Shown here piece by piece: positions 7,431 through 15,834 of a stretch of DNA of 32,256 nucleotides. The stretch lies in contig VGEN01000035.1 in assembly GCA_016869285.1 (NCBI GenBank), positions 1 through 32,256 on the forward strand. The letters are read 5' to 3'. How positions within the stretch are numbered: position 1 is the stretch's first letter; the number at the start of each line of letters is the position of its first letter. Source of the stretch: Alphaproteobacteria bacterium (GTDB lineage Bacteria > Pseudomonadota > Alphaproteobacteria > SHVZ01). Below the pieces are notes generated by a model. That model ran no database searches, had not been told where the DNA came from, and saw only the letters and a program-made list of their open reading frames with translations. The position numbers and the translations under genes are program-made.

Positions 7431-8425
7431 GCGCGCCGCTGCTCGAGCTTGACGCCGTCTCGCGCCGGTTCAGCCGCAGAATCTCCCTCGGCGACCGGAT
7501 TGCCGCCAAGCTCGGCGCCACCGTCGAGATGCGGGAAGTCCGGGCGGTCGAGAGCGTCTCGCTGTCGGTCATGAAGGGGGAGACGCTGGGCCTGGTCGGC
7601 GAGTCCGGCTGCGGCAAGTCGACCCTGGGACGCATCGCCGCCGGTATCCTGGCGCCGAGCGCCGGCACCGCCCGCCTCGACGGCAAGCCGGTGATGTCCG
7701 AGACCGGCCGGCGCGAGAAGCTGACGACGCGGGTCCAGACTGTGTTCCAGGACCCCTTCGCCTCGCTGAACCCGCGCAAGCGCATCGGCGAGGCTATTGC
7801 CGAGGGGCCGCTGGCGCATGGCCTGATCGATCGCGCCGGGTCTCGCGCCTATGTCGCCGAGCAGCTCTCGCGCGTCGGCCTCGATCCATCCTATTCCTCG
7901 CGCTTCCCGCATCAGTTCTCCGGCGGCCAGCGCCAGCGGATCGCCATCGCGCGGGCGTTGGCGATGAAGCCGGACCTCCTCATCTGCGACGAGCCGGTGG
8001 CCTCGCTCGACGTGTCGATCCAGGCGCAGGTGCTGAACCTGTTCCTCGACCTTAGGCGCGCGCTGAACCTGACCGCGATCTTCATCAGCCACGATCTCGG
8101 CGTCGTCCGTCACCTGAGCGACCGTGTCGCCATCATGTATCTGGGACGCATCGTCGAGATCGGGCCGGCGAGCGAGATCTACGCCGCACCGAAGCATCCC
8201 TACACCCAGGCGCTGCTGGCCAGCGTGCCGCGCCTCAACCGCCATCGCGAAGGGCGGACCGCCTTCAAGCCGATCGCGGGCGAGCTGCCCTCGCCGCTCT
8301 CGCCGCCTCCCGGCTGTCATTTCCACCCGCGCTGCGGCTTCGCGACGGAGCGTTGCCGCTCCGAGCCGCCGCAGCTCCGCCCGCTTGGGCCCGAGCGCTG
8401 GGCCGCCTGCCACCTCGCCGAATAG
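7427..8425 (+). CDS. ABC transporter ATP-binding protein, DppF/OppF type
   Basis: A 332-residue partner ATPase. Motifs are Walker A GESGCGKS at 58-65, Q-loop in FQDPFASLNPR (107-117), signature FSGGQRQR at 164-171, Walker B LLICDEP at 184-190 and H-loop His222. An N-terminal segment of about 35 residues (RRFSRRISLGDRIAAKLGA) precedes the catalytic core, as is usual in DppF. The C-terminal extension carries HPYTQALL and the PPGCHFHPRC cysteine motif. The start was placed at the ATG overlapping the DppD stop because it gives a normal N-terminus. This gene completes the first importer; a gap of 52 bases follows. Confidence 0.94.
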   Translation: MSAPLLELDAVSRRFSRRISLGDRIAAKLGATVEMREVRAVESVSLSVMKGETLGLVGESGCGKSTLGRIAAGILAPSAGTARLDGKPVMSETGRREKLTTRVQTVFQDPFASLNPRKRIGEAIAEGPLAHGLIDRAGSRAYVAEQLSRVGLDPSYSSRFPHQFSGGQRQRIAIARALAMKPDLLICDEPVASLDVSIQAQVLNLFLDLRRALNLTAIFISHDLGVVRHLSDRVAIMYLGRIVEIGPASEIYAAPKHPYTQALLASVPRLNRHREGRTAFKPIAGELPSPLSPPPGCHFHPRCGFATERCRSEPPQLRPLGPERWAACHLAE

Positions 8426-8449
8426 CCTCGCTTCCGGCCGTCCGATAAG

Positions 8450-8469
8450 CTCCCGGCGCAACCCGGGAG
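8450..8469 (+). promoter_or_regulatory. Hairpin covering the ribosome-binding site of the next gene
   Basis: CTCCCGG (8450-8456) pairs perfectly with CCGGGAG (8463-8469) around a 6-base loop. The 3' arm contains most of GGGAGG (8465-8470), the ribosome-binding site of the decarboxylase-like gene starting at 8478. The stem could limit initiation on that gene, or protect the 3' end of the transporter message. No T-run follows, so it is not an intrinsic terminator. Confidence 0.45.
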
Positions 8470-8477
8470 GTATGGGC

Positions 8478-8867
8478 ATGAGCGAGAGCGAGCAATTCAA
8501 TAAGGGACTGGAAGTCCGTCGCGCCGTTCTCGGCGCAAGCTATGTCGATGGCAGCTTAGCCAAGGCCGACGACTTCATGATGGCATTCCAGCGCATCACC
8601 ACCGAGTGGTGCTGGGGTTATGCCTGGACACGGCCGGGCCTCGAGCGCAAGACGCGCAGCATCATCAACCTCGCCATGCTGACCGCGCTCGGCAAGCCGG
8701 CCGAGCTCAAGCTCCACGTCAAGGGCGCGCTGACCAACGGCGTCACCGTCGAGGAGATCAAGGAGATCCTGCTTCACGCCACCGTTTATTGCGGCATTCC
8801 CGCAGGCCTCGAGGCGTTCAAGGCCGTGCATGAGGTGCTGACCGCCGAAGGCGCCCTGAAGAAGTAG
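8478..8867 (+). CDS. Carboxymuconolactone decarboxylase-family protein
   Basis: A 129-residue, all-helical protein of the CMD/AhpD superfamily, close in form to 4-carboxymuconolactone decarboxylase. Recognisable segments are LERKTRSIINLAMLTALGK (residues 55-73), ELKLHVKGALTNGVT (76-90), and VEEIKEILLHATVYCGIPAG (91-110) with a single conserved Cys105 rather than the CxxC of peroxide-reducing AhpD. That argues against a thiol peroxidase. The second ATG at 8478 is chosen over 8472 because it lies seven bases from GGGAGG. Members in catabolic clusters act on lactones or have unknown roles. Here it sits between an importer and a dehydrogenase, so it probably processes a ring-opened acid. The exact reaction is unknown. 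Confidence 0.85.
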   Translation: MSESEQFNKGLEVRRAVLGASYVDGSLAKADDFMMAFQRITTEWCWGYAWTRPGLERKTRSIINLAMLTALGKPAELKLHVKGALTNGVTVEEIKEILLHATVYCGIPAGLEAFKAVHEVLTAEGALKK

Positions 8868-8872
8868 CCGCG

Positions 8873-9769
8873 ATGACAAGGATCGCCTTTCTCGGCCTCG
8901 GCAAGATGGGCCTGCCGATGGCGAGCCGCCTCGTCCAGGCTAGTCATGACGTGGTCGGGTTCGATCCGGTCGAGATGCCGCGCGCTGCCTTCGCCCAGGT
9001 CGGAGGAAAAGTCGCCAGGACGGCGCAGCAGGCGGCCGAAGACGCCGCGGTGCTCATCACCATGCTGCCGGACGGCAAGGCCGTGCGGGCGGCCGTGCTG
9101 GACATCGTCGACAGGCTTGCGCCCGACGCCATCATTATCGACATGAGCTCCTCGGCACCGCTCGGTACGCGCGCGCTTGCCGAGGCGTTGCAAAAGAAGG
9201 GGATCGCGATGATCGACGCGCCGGTCTCCGGCGGAGTCAAGCGCGCCATCGACGGCTCGCTCGCGATCATGGCCGGCGGCGACGCGCAGGCGATCGAGAA
9301 GGTCCGGCCGCTGCTGGAGACGATGGGCAAGTCGATCTTCGCCACCGGCGCGGTCGGCTCCGGCCATGCGATGAAAGCGCTTAACAACTACGTCTCGGCA
9401 GCCGGTCTCGTCGCCGCCTGCGAAGCGCTTCGGATCGGCGCCATGTTCGGCCTCGATCCCGCCCTGATGACCGACATCCTCAACGTCTCCACGGGCCGTA
9501 ACAACTCGACCGAGGTCAAGCTGAAGCCTTTCGTCATCCCGAAGAGCTACACCTCGGGCTTCTCGCTCGGCCTGATGGCGAAGAACCTGAGGACCGCCGA
9601 CGACCTCGCCCGCGCGCTCGGCGTTCCTGCCCGCTTCTCTCATGTCACCGCGGCGCTCTGGGAGGAAGCGCAGGAAGCGCTCGGGGCGCAGGCGGATCAC
9701 ACGGCCATTGATGTCTTTCTAGGCAATCCGGAACCTCCGGCTGACCGCGATCGCAACCTCGTGGAGTAA
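8873..9769 (+). CDS. 3-hydroxyisobutyrate dehydrogenase-family NAD(P)-dependent oxidoreductase
   Basis: A 298-residue beta-hydroxyacid dehydrogenase. The Rossmann motif GLGKMGLPMA is at residues 8-17. The substrate-binding signature DAPVSGG is at 115-121, and GHAMKALNN at 164-172 provides the catalytic lysine (Lys168) and Asn172. Domain order and length match 3-hydroxyisobutyrate, tartronate-semialdehyde and related reductases. Only five bases separate it from the preceding gene, so they are cotranscribed. It likely interconverts a short hydroxy acid and its semialdehyde or keto acid in the same pathway. The sequence alone does not pick the substrate. Confidence 0.9.
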   Translation: MTRIAFLGLGKMGLPMASRLVQASHDVVGFDPVEMPRAAFAQVGGKVARTAQQAAEDAAVLITMLPDGKAVRAAVLDIVDRLAPDAIIIDMSSSAPLGTRALAEALQKKGIAMIDAPVSGGVKRAIDGSLAIMAGGDAQAIEKVRPLLETMGKSIFATGAVGSGHAMKALNNYVSAAGLVAACEALRIGAMFGLDPALMTDILNVSTGRNNSTEVKLKPFVIPKSYTSGFSLGLMAKNLRTADDLARALGVPARFSHVTAALWEEAQEALGAQADHTAIDVFLGNPEPPADRDRNLVE

Positions 9770-9878
9770 GGCGAATTCGGCCGTTCCTTCGCCTCCGTCC
9801 TTACCTTGACTGGGGGGCAGGCATTGGTTCCACTCATCGAGCCCGCCTGGGGGGATCCTGCACTCCGATGAGTCCGAG
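9770..9878 (+). promoter_or_regulatory. Intergenic spacer with inverted repeats before the serine hydrolase
   Basis: AGGCGAA (9769-9775) can pair with TTCGCCT (9788-9794) just past the dehydrogenase stop, a weak terminator-like stem with no T-run. Further on, ACTCATCG (9832-9839) and CGATGAGT (9866-9873) form perfect 8-bp arms 26 bases apart, ending five bases before the next start codon. A TTGACT at 9806-9811 could be a -35 element, but no good -10 follows. The spacer may hold a promoter for the next gene; support is weak. Confidence 0.3.
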
Positions 9879-11237
9879 ATGACGCGACAAGCAACGAGCG
9901 ATCCGCAAATCGACGCGGCACTCTCGCTGCTCGACGCGCAGATCACCGACGACGTCGCCCGGCAGGCCGCTCCCGGCATCTCGGTCTCCATCGTCCGCGA
10001 CCAGGCAACGATCTGGTCGCGCGGCTTCGGCCTGGCGGATATCGTGCGCAAGGTCCCGGCGACGCCGGAGACCGTCTATGCGGTCGGCTCGATCACCAAG
10101 CTGTTCACCGCGACGATGCTGATGCAGCTCCGCGATGCCGGAAAGCTTCGCCTCGACGACGCGGTCACGGACTATCTGCCGGATGTCGACGTGCCGCATC
10201 GCCACGCCGAGGCGCCGCCGATCTCCTTTCGCAACCTCGTCACCCATACCTCCGGCCTGAGCAAGGACGCGCCGACCGACTACTGGGCGACCAACAGCTT
10301 CCCGCCGATCGAGCGGCTGCTCGAGCTGATGCCGGAGACCGAGCAGCCCTATCCGCCGCTGACACGCTGGAAATACTCGAACCTAGCGATCGCGCTGATG
10401 GGTCATGCGCTCTCGCGCATCGCCGGCGAGTCCTGGGACTCCTATGTCGAGCGGCGCATCCTGGCGCCTCTCGGCATGACCAAGACGGCGCCCAGGCTCA
10501 CCGACAGGGTCCGGGCACAGACGGCACAGGGCTATGCGCGGCCGGTGTCGGGCTGGCCACCTTCGTCTTTCCCCCATCGGGACCTGGGTGGCATCAGCTT
10601 TGGCGGCAGCCTGCACTCGTCGGTCGCTGACATGGCCAGGTTCATCGCCGCGCAATTCTCGGCCACGCCGAGGCTGTTGAAGCGCAGCACCGTGCTTGAG
10701 ATGCAGCGCCTTCAATGGCTCAATGACGACTGGCAGACCGGGCAAGGGATCGGCTGGCGCGTCCATCGCGCCACCGACGGCTCGACGCGCATCGAGCATG
10801 GCGGCGGCGTCTACGGCTTCACCTGCAAGCTGCTGCTGTCGCCGGCTGACCGGCTCGGCATCGCCGTCTTCACCAATGGTTCGGACGGAACCGTCGGCCA
10901 GAAGTGGGCGACCCGAGCGCTCGATCTGCTGGCGCCGATCTGCCGGCAGAGCGAGGCCCCCGCACCGCCGACCGCGATGCCGGAAGCATGGCGTGCCTAT
11001 GTCGGCCGCTATCGCTGGGCGCTGGGCGATGTCGAGGTCGTCATTCGTGGCGATGAGCTGATCCTGCTGTCGCCGCTTGGCCTCGGCGTCGAGGAAGTCA
11101 AGCTGCGGCCGGAGTCGGATCAAGTCTTCCGCCTGCTCGGCGGCAGCGTCCATGGCGAGCGCCTCAGATTCATCCCCGACGCAGGCGGCCGGATCGCGCG
11201 CGCCTGGGTCGGTCCGCATCCGCATGACCGTATCTGA
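9879..11237 (+). CDS. Beta-lactamase-fold serine hydrolase (class C / EstB type), cytosolic
   Basis: A 452-residue serine hydrolase of the beta-lactamase/penicillin-binding-protein-like family. The three active-site elements are SITK at 71-74 (nucleophile Ser71, Lys74), YSN at 166-168 and HGG at 307-309, the last replacing the KTG of true beta-lactamases. An additional C-terminal beta-rich domain (about residues 365-452, starting PEAWRAYVGRY) is common in esterase/peptidase members. No signal peptide is present, so it should act in the cytosol on an imported compound rather than on cell wall. Family members include D-aminopeptidases, esterases and 6-aminohexanoate-dimer hydrolase. Its place between two peptide-type importers suggests a peptidase, amidase or lactam hydrolase. 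No clear ribosome-binding site precedes the ATG. Confidence 0.86.
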   Translation: MTRQATSDPQIDAALSLLDAQITDDVARQAAPGISVSIVRDQATIWSRGFGLADIVRKVPATPETVYAVGSITKLFTATMLMQLRDAGKLRLDDAVTDYLPDVDVPHRHAEAPPISFRNLVTHTSGLSKDAPTDYWATNSFPPIERLLELMPETEQPYPPLTRWKYSNLAIALMGHALSRIAGESWDSYVERRILAPLGMTKTAPRLTDRVRAQTAQGYARPVSGWPPSSFPHRDLGGISFGGSLHSSVADMARFIAAQFSATPRLLKRSTVLEMQRLQWLNDDWQTGQGIGWRVHRATDGSTRIEHGGGVYGFTCKLLLSPADRLGIAVFTNGSDGTVGQKWATRALDLLAPICRQSEAPAPPTAMPEAWRAYVGRYRWALGDVEVVIRGDELILLSPLGLGVEEVKLRPESDQVFRLLGGSVHGERLRFIPDAGGRIARAWVGPHPHDRI

Positions 11238-11303
11238 AACAGCAACTGGTTCGGGATCGCCGCATGCCTAAGTAACGCTTCAAACCCGGAGACGGAGGCA
11301 ACG

Positions 11304-12932
11304 ATGTCCAGCAACAAGCGCACCGGTCGCATCTCTCGTCGGAACTTCATCAAGTCGGTCGCCGTGATCACCGGCTCAGCCGCGCTGCCAGGAGCAGCAC
11401 TCAGGCGAGCCCAAGCGCAACCGGTCAGGGGCGGAACGCTCCGCTACGGGCTCTCGGCCGAGCCTCGCCGCATGAACCAGCTCAACACGACCTGGATGAC
11501 GGATGCGACGCAGCACCTGTACGACCGGCTGGTGACTCGCTCCCCAGACGGAAAGTATGTGCCGCACTTGGCGGAGTGGTCGGTTACCGACGACCAACTG
11601 ACCTGGACATTCAAGCTCAAGCCCAACGTCAAGTTCCACTCGGGCGAACCCTTGACCTCGGAAGCGATCAAGTGGTGGTTCGAACAGGCGCGCGATCCGA
11701 AGGGATTCTACGGTTTTAAGGGCTCCTACGCCGGCGTGCGCGAGATCACCACACCCGATCCGCTGACAACTGTGGTAAAGACCGAGTATCCGTCGGCTGG
11801 ACTCCTGTTTATCCTCTACACAGTCTATTCGAGCATCCACAACCCGAAGACCTACGACAAGCTCGGCAAGGATGCCTATGGCGTCAACAGCGTCGACGGC
11901 ACCGGCGCGTTCAAGCTCAAGGAGTTCACGCCGGGCAACCGCCTGATCATCGAACGTAACGACGACTACAAATGGGCGCCGCCCTTCGCCGCCAACCAGG
12001 GTGCTGCCTATCTCGACTCCATCGTCTACCGCCATTTCGCCGATGACGCCTCGCGCACGGCGGCGATCGAAGCCGGCGACATGGACATCATCGTCCAGCC
12101 CAATCTCGCCGACGTCGACCGGCTGAAGCAAAACGCTAATTTCACCGTAATCTCCAAGCCGATGCCGGCGACCCGCACTGTGTTCTTCAACAGCGAAGCC
12201 AAGCCGTGGAGCGACAAGCGGGTCCGCCAGGCGATGGCGCACGCTATCCAACGCGGCCCGATCATCGACCGCCTCTTGTTCGGCCATGGCGTCGCCGCGC
12301 ACAGCGTTGTGCCGCCGATGTTCAAGGAGATGTTCCTGGCGGATACTGCGACCTACTTCCCCTACGACATCAGGAAGGGAAAAGAGCTGCTGGCGGCCGC
12401 CGGGCTCGAGGATAAGGACGGCGACGGCTTTGTCGAGTTCGAGGGCAAGGTCTGGGAGCCGGAGATGCTGGTGGCGGCTGTCTCCGAGCTAAATCAGCTC
12501 GCTCAGGTCGTGCAGGCTCAGGCGGGCCGCATCGGCATCAAGATCAAGATTACCCAGCTCGACGCCGAGTCGGTCAACGCCCGCACGCTCAGCGGCAATT
12601 TCGGCATCCTGACCGGCTTCTATCTCTGGGACGGGCCGGACACGATCCTGGACTGGTGGATGCACTCCGGGAACATCCCTTCGACCAACCGCAGCCGGAC
12701 CCGCGATCCCCAGGTCGACGCCGTCATCGAGAGGATGCGTCGCGCCGGGACGATGGAGGCACGGAACGGAGCGACGCTTGATCTGCAGAAGATCCTGCAC
12801 GGCGACCTTGCCACCGTCATCCCCGTCTATCACCCGCTCGACACCTATGTCATCAGTAAGAAGGTGCAGGGCTATACGCCCAACCCGTACACGCTCTACC
12901 CGCGCATGCACGACGTCTGGTTGACTCGATAG
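11304..12932 (+). CDS. ABC transporter solute-binding protein, family 5, Tat-exported
   Basis: A 542-residue binding protein of the DppA/OppA family. The N-terminus has a twin-arginine signal (SRRNFIK at residues 11-17), a hydrophobic stretch, and likely cleavage near residue 38 (AQA). The mature part shows GGTLRYGLSAEPRRMNQLN, the block WTFKLKPNVKFHSGEPLTSE typical of the family, and GTGAFKLKEFTPGNRL. Tat export implies folding in the cytoplasm before secretion. GGAGG lies at good distance from the ATG, and only 66 bases separate it from the serine hydrolase. It is the first gene of the second importer operon and is followed by the strong hairpin at 12944-12986. The ligand is unknown. Confidence 0.93.
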   Translation: MSSNKRTGRISRRNFIKSVAVITGSAALPGAALRRAQAQPVRGGTLRYGLSAEPRRMNQLNTTWMTDATQHLYDRLVTRSPDGKYVPHLAEWSVTDDQLTWTFKLKPNVKFHSGEPLTSEAIKWWFEQARDPKGFYGFKGSYAGVREITTPDPLTTVVKTEYPSAGLLFILYTVYSSIHNPKTYDKLGKDAYGVNSVDGTGAFKLKEFTPGNRLIIERNDDYKWAPPFAANQGAAYLDSIVYRHFADDASRTAAIEAGDMDIIVQPNLADVDRLKQNANFTVISKPMPATRTVFFNSEAKPWSDKRVRQAMAHAIQRGPIIDRLLFGHGVAAHSVVPPMFKEMFLADTATYFPYDIRKGKELLAAAGLEDKDGDGFVEFEGKVWEPEMLVAAVSELNQLAQVVQAQAGRIGIKIKITQLDAESVNARTLSGNFGILTGFYLWDGPDTILDWWMHSGNIPSTNRSRTRDPQVDAVIERMRRAGTMEARNGATLDLQKILHGDLATVIPVYHPLDTYVISKKVQGYTPNPYTLYPRMHDVWLTR

Positions 12933-12943
12933 GCGCTAGGCGA

Positions 12944-12986
12944 GGCCGCCCTCCGCCGCTGCCCGGCGCGGCGGAGGAGGGCGGCC
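12944..12986 (+). promoter_or_regulatory. Strong hairpin between binding-protein and permease genes
   Basis: A 16-base arm (12944-12959) pairs with 12968-12986 except for a 3-base bulge, closing an 8-base loop. The stem is almost pure G-C. It begins 11 bases past the binding-protein stop. No T-run follows, so it is better read as a block to 3' exonucleases that stabilises the upstream message than as an intrinsic terminator; partial termination is possible. Confidence 0.7.
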
Positions 12987-13004
12987 CTGAGCCTTCATCG
13001 GCGA

Positions 13005-13934
13005 ATGACCCGGTATCTCATCCACCGCTCGCTGTTCCTGCTGCCGATGATGCTCGTCATCTCAGCGCTGGTCTTCGTCGCCATGCGGATGATCCCGGTC
13101 GATCCGGCCGAGCTTGTCGTCGGTCCCTATGCCACTGCCGAGCAGCGCGAGCTGGCGCGCCAGAAGCTCGGTCTTGATAAGCCGATCATCGCTCAATATG
13201 GAATCTATCTCTTGAATGCGCTCCAGGGCGATCTCGGCCGCTCGTTCAAGTCGGGAAAGGAAGTCACCGCGCTCATTGCAGACACGCTGCCGAACACGCT
13301 GCTCCTCGGCAGCGTGGCGCTCACCTTCGCCTATTTGCTGGCGATCCCGATGGGCGTGCTGGCGGCGATCCGGCAAAACACGCTGATCGACCAGGGCGCT
13401 ATGACGATCGCCCTGATCGGGATCTCGGTTCCCAATTTCTGGCTCGGCCTGCTCCTGATCCTGACCTTCGCGGTCGGGCTGCGCTGGCTGCCGGCGACCG
13501 GCAGCGGCACCTGGGCGCATCTGGTTCTGCCATCGATCACGCTCGGCCTGCAGTACACGGCTATCGTTGCCAGGATGACGAGGTCCTCCGTGCTCGAGGT
13601 GCTACGTCAAGACTATGTCCGCGCTCTCCATGCCAAAGGCCTAGAACGCCGCAAGGTCGTCTATGTTCACGCGCTCAAGAATGCGGTGATACCGATCATC
13701 TCGCTGATGGGACTGCACATTAGCGCCGTCGTCGGCGGTTCGGTCATTGTCGAGACCATCTTCGCCTGGCCGGGAACGGGACAGCTCCTGATCAATTCGA
13801 TCATCGGCCGCGACTTCCCCGTCGTCCAGGCCGTGCTCACCTTGCTGGGAGCGACCGTGCTGCTCGCCAACCTTCTGGCCGATGTGCTTTATACCTTGGC
13901 CGATCCTCGTATCAAATATTCGGCTCATCGATAG
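13005..13934 (+). CDS. ABC transporter permease, DppB/OppB type (second importer)
   Basis: A 309-residue permease with the family layout: a first membrane helix at about 9-30, the periplasmic motifs LGLDKPIIAQYGIYL and GDLGRSF, five further helices, and the EAA coupling loop near 197-225 (DYVRALHAKGLERRKVVYVH). The late motif VETIFAWPGTGQLL and the LADPR ending fit. It is shorter than the first system's DppB because the periplasmic loop before the EAA region is smaller. The preceding 72-base gap contains the hairpin noted separately. Nine bases or fewer separate it from the next permease. Confidence 0.93.
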   Translation: MTRYLIHRSLFLLPMMLVISALVFVAMRMIPVDPAELVVGPYATAEQRELARQKLGLDKPIIAQYGIYLLNALQGDLGRSFKSGKEVTALIADTLPNTLLLGSVALTFAYLLAIPMGVLAAIRQNTLIDQGAMTIALIGISVPNFWLGLLLILTFAVGLRWLPATGSGTWAHLVLPSITLGLQYTAIVARMTRSSVLEVLRQDYVRALHAKGLERRKVVYVHALKNAVIPIISLMGLHISAVVGGSVIVETIFAWPGTGQLLINSIIGRDFPVVQAVLTLLGATVLLANLLADVLYTLADPRIKYSAHR

Positions 13935-13942
13935 GTCTCCGC

Positions 13943-14848
13943 GTGAGCGACACGACTCGCCCCTTGAGTGCGCCATCGGCGGAAGCCGAGGATGCCCCGG
14001 CTGCCTACTCACCATGGCGGGACTTTCTCGGCCGGTTCGTCCGCAATCGCTCGGCCATGATCGGCATAGTCATCATCGTGACGCTCTGTATCGTCGCGGC
14101 TTTCGCCCCGACCCTGGCGCTCCATCCGTTTGCTGAGCAAGACCTGATGCGCTCGCTCGAGCGGCCTCTGACACCGGGCCATCCTCTGGGAACCGACGTT
14201 TTCGGCCGCGACATCTACAGCCGTATCGTCTGGGGGGCGCGCGTCTCTCTGCAGGTCGGCCTCATGGTCACCAGCGTCTCGATGGCGATCGGCATCCTGA
14301 TCGGCTGCATCTCGGGCTTCTACGGGGGGCGCGTCGACCTCGTGCTTTCGAACCTTATCAATCTGGTATGGGGTTTCCCGCTGATCCTCGTCGCTCTCCT
14401 GTTCGTGACGGTGATAGGACCCGGCCTCACCGGCGCGATGATCGCTACCGGGCTGGTGATCTGGTCGGGCTTCGCACGCATTGTCCGCGGCGAGGTCTTG
14501 GCGCTGCGCTCGCGAGAGTTCGTGGTCGCCGCCCAGGCGCTGGGTCGCGGCAATCTCTGGATCATCTTTCGCCACATCCTCCCCAACATCATCGGCCCGG
14601 TTCTGGTCATCGCCTCCTTCACCATGGCGGTCGCCGTCATCATCGAGACCTCGCTGAGCTTCCTCGGCCTCGGCGCGCAGCCGCCGACGCCGAGCTGGGG
14701 CTCGATGCTGAACGAGGGCCGCGCCGTCCTCTACCGCGCCTGGTGGCTCGCGACATTTCCGGGCATCGCCATCGCGCTGCTCGTGCTCGGCTTCAACCTT
14801 CTCGGGGACGGCTTGCGGGACGTCCTCGATCCCCGCATGCGAGACTAG
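13943..14848 (+). CDS. ABC transporter permease, DppC/OppC type (second importer)
   Basis: A 301-residue permease starting at a GTG. The cytoplasmic N-terminus of about 40 residues is followed by a membrane helix, then the conserved HPLGTDVFGRDIYSR motif, five helices and the EAA loop (EFVVAAQALGRGNLWIIFRH). ETSLSFLGLGAQPPTPSWG and LGDGLRDVLDPR are strong family signatures near the C-terminus. AGG eight bases before the GTG is a modest ribosome-binding site. Conserved order and spacing with neighbours show it is the channel partner of the preceding permease. Confidence 0.93.
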   Translation: MSDTTRPLSAPSAEAEDAPAAYSPWRDFLGRFVRNRSAMIGIVIIVTLCIVAAFAPTLALHPFAEQDLMRSLERPLTPGHPLGTDVFGRDIYSRIVWGARVSLQVGLMVTSVSMAIGILIGCISGFYGGRVDLVLSNLINLVWGFPLILVALLFVTVIGPGLTGAMIATGLVIWSGFARIVRGEVLALRSREFVVAAQALGRGNLWIIFRHILPNIIGPVLVIASFTMAVAVIIETSLSFLGLGAQPPTPSWGSMLNEGRAVLYRAWWLATFPGIAIALLVLGFNLLGDGLRDVLDPRMRD

Positions 14849-14853
14849 ATGCG

Positions 14854-15834
14854 ATGCCGGAGGACCAGACGGCACCGCTGCTCGAAGTGCGCGACCTCCG
14901 AACCACGCTCTACACCCGTAAGGGCGTGCTCAAAGCCGTGGCCGGTGTGTCTTTCACCCTCCGTCGCGGCGAAACCCTGGCGCTGGTCGGCGAGTCGGGC
15001 TGCGGGAAGTCGATGACCGCCCTGTCCATCATGCGCCTGGTTCCCGACCCGCCGGGGCGCATCGACGGCGGCGAGGTCCGCTTCGACGACTCCGACCTCC
15101 TCGCCAAAAGCCCGGAAGAGATGCGGCAGATCCGAGGCGACAGGATATCGATGGTCTTCCAGGAGCCGATGACCTCACTCGATCCGGTGTTCACGGTCGG
15201 CCGCCAGCTCATGGAGACCGTGCAGGCGCACCGCGACACCGGCGACAAGGAAGCATGGCGCCTGTCCGTCGACATGCTGCGGCGCGTGCGGATCCCCGAG
15301 CCCGAGCGCCGCATGAGCAACTTCCCGCACGAGATGAGCGGCGGAATGCGCCAGCGCGTGATGATCGCGATGGCGCTCGCCTGCAAGCCCGATCTGCTGA
15401 TCGCGGACGAGCCGACGACGGCGCTCGACGTCACGACCCAGGCCCAGATCCTCGATGTCGTCCGCGAGCTGCGCACCGATCTCGGCATGGCAGTACTGCT
15501 GATTACACACGCGCTCGGCGTCGTCGCCGAGATGGCAGACCAGGTTGCCGTGATGTATGCGGGGCGCATCGTCGAACGGGCGCCGGTCCACGACATCTTC
15601 CGCTCGCCGCGCCACCCTTACACGAAGGGGCTTATGCAAGCGATCCCCGACATCGCACGCGAGCAGGAGCGGCTGCTGACGATCCCGGGAACCGTGCCGA
15701 ACCTGCTCAAGCCGCCGTCCGGCTGCCTTTTCTCGCCGCGCTGCCCGCTCGCCGACGCGCAATGCCGCGAGCGCGAGCCGTCGCTGGACGAGGTCGCACC
15801 GGGCCACCGCGCGGCCTGCTGGAAGACCAAATGA
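14854..15834 (+). CDS. ABC transporter ATP-binding protein, DppD/OppD type (second importer)
   Basis: A 326-residue ATPase with Walker A GESGCGKS at 46-53, Q-loop Gln103, signature MSGGMRQR at 161-168, Walker B LLIADEP at 181-187 and H-loop His219. The residue after the H-loop histidine is alanine (THALGVV), where THDLGVV is usual and is present in the first importer's subunits. The C-terminal oligopeptide extension has HPYTKGLM and the PPSGCLFSPRCP cysteine motif. I chose the ATG at 14854 because the protein then begins at the normal N-terminus (PLLEVRDL); upstream in-frame sequence belongs to the permease. It overlaps the next gene by four bases. Confidence 0.93.
   Translation: MPEDQTAPLLEVRDLRTTLYTRKGVLKAVAGVSFTLRRGETLALVGESGCGKSMTALSIMRLVPDPPGRIDGGEVRFDDSDLLAKSPEEMRQIRGDRISMVFQEPMTSLDPVFTVGRQLMETVQAHRDTGDKEAWRLSVDMLRRVRIPEPERRMSNFPHEMSGGMRQRVMIAMALACKPDLLIADEPTTALDVTTQAQILDVVRELRTDLGMAVLLITHALGVVAEMADQVAVMYAGRIVERAPVHDIFRSPRHPYTKGLMQAIPDIAREQERLLTIPGTVPNLLKPPSGCLFSPRCPLADAQCREREPSLDEVAPGHRAACWKTK

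Noticed and set aside
9879..11237. True beta-lactamase or cell-wall DD-peptidase
   Set aside because: There is no signal peptide, and HGG replaces the KTG motif, so a cytosolic esterase, peptidase or amidase is more likely.
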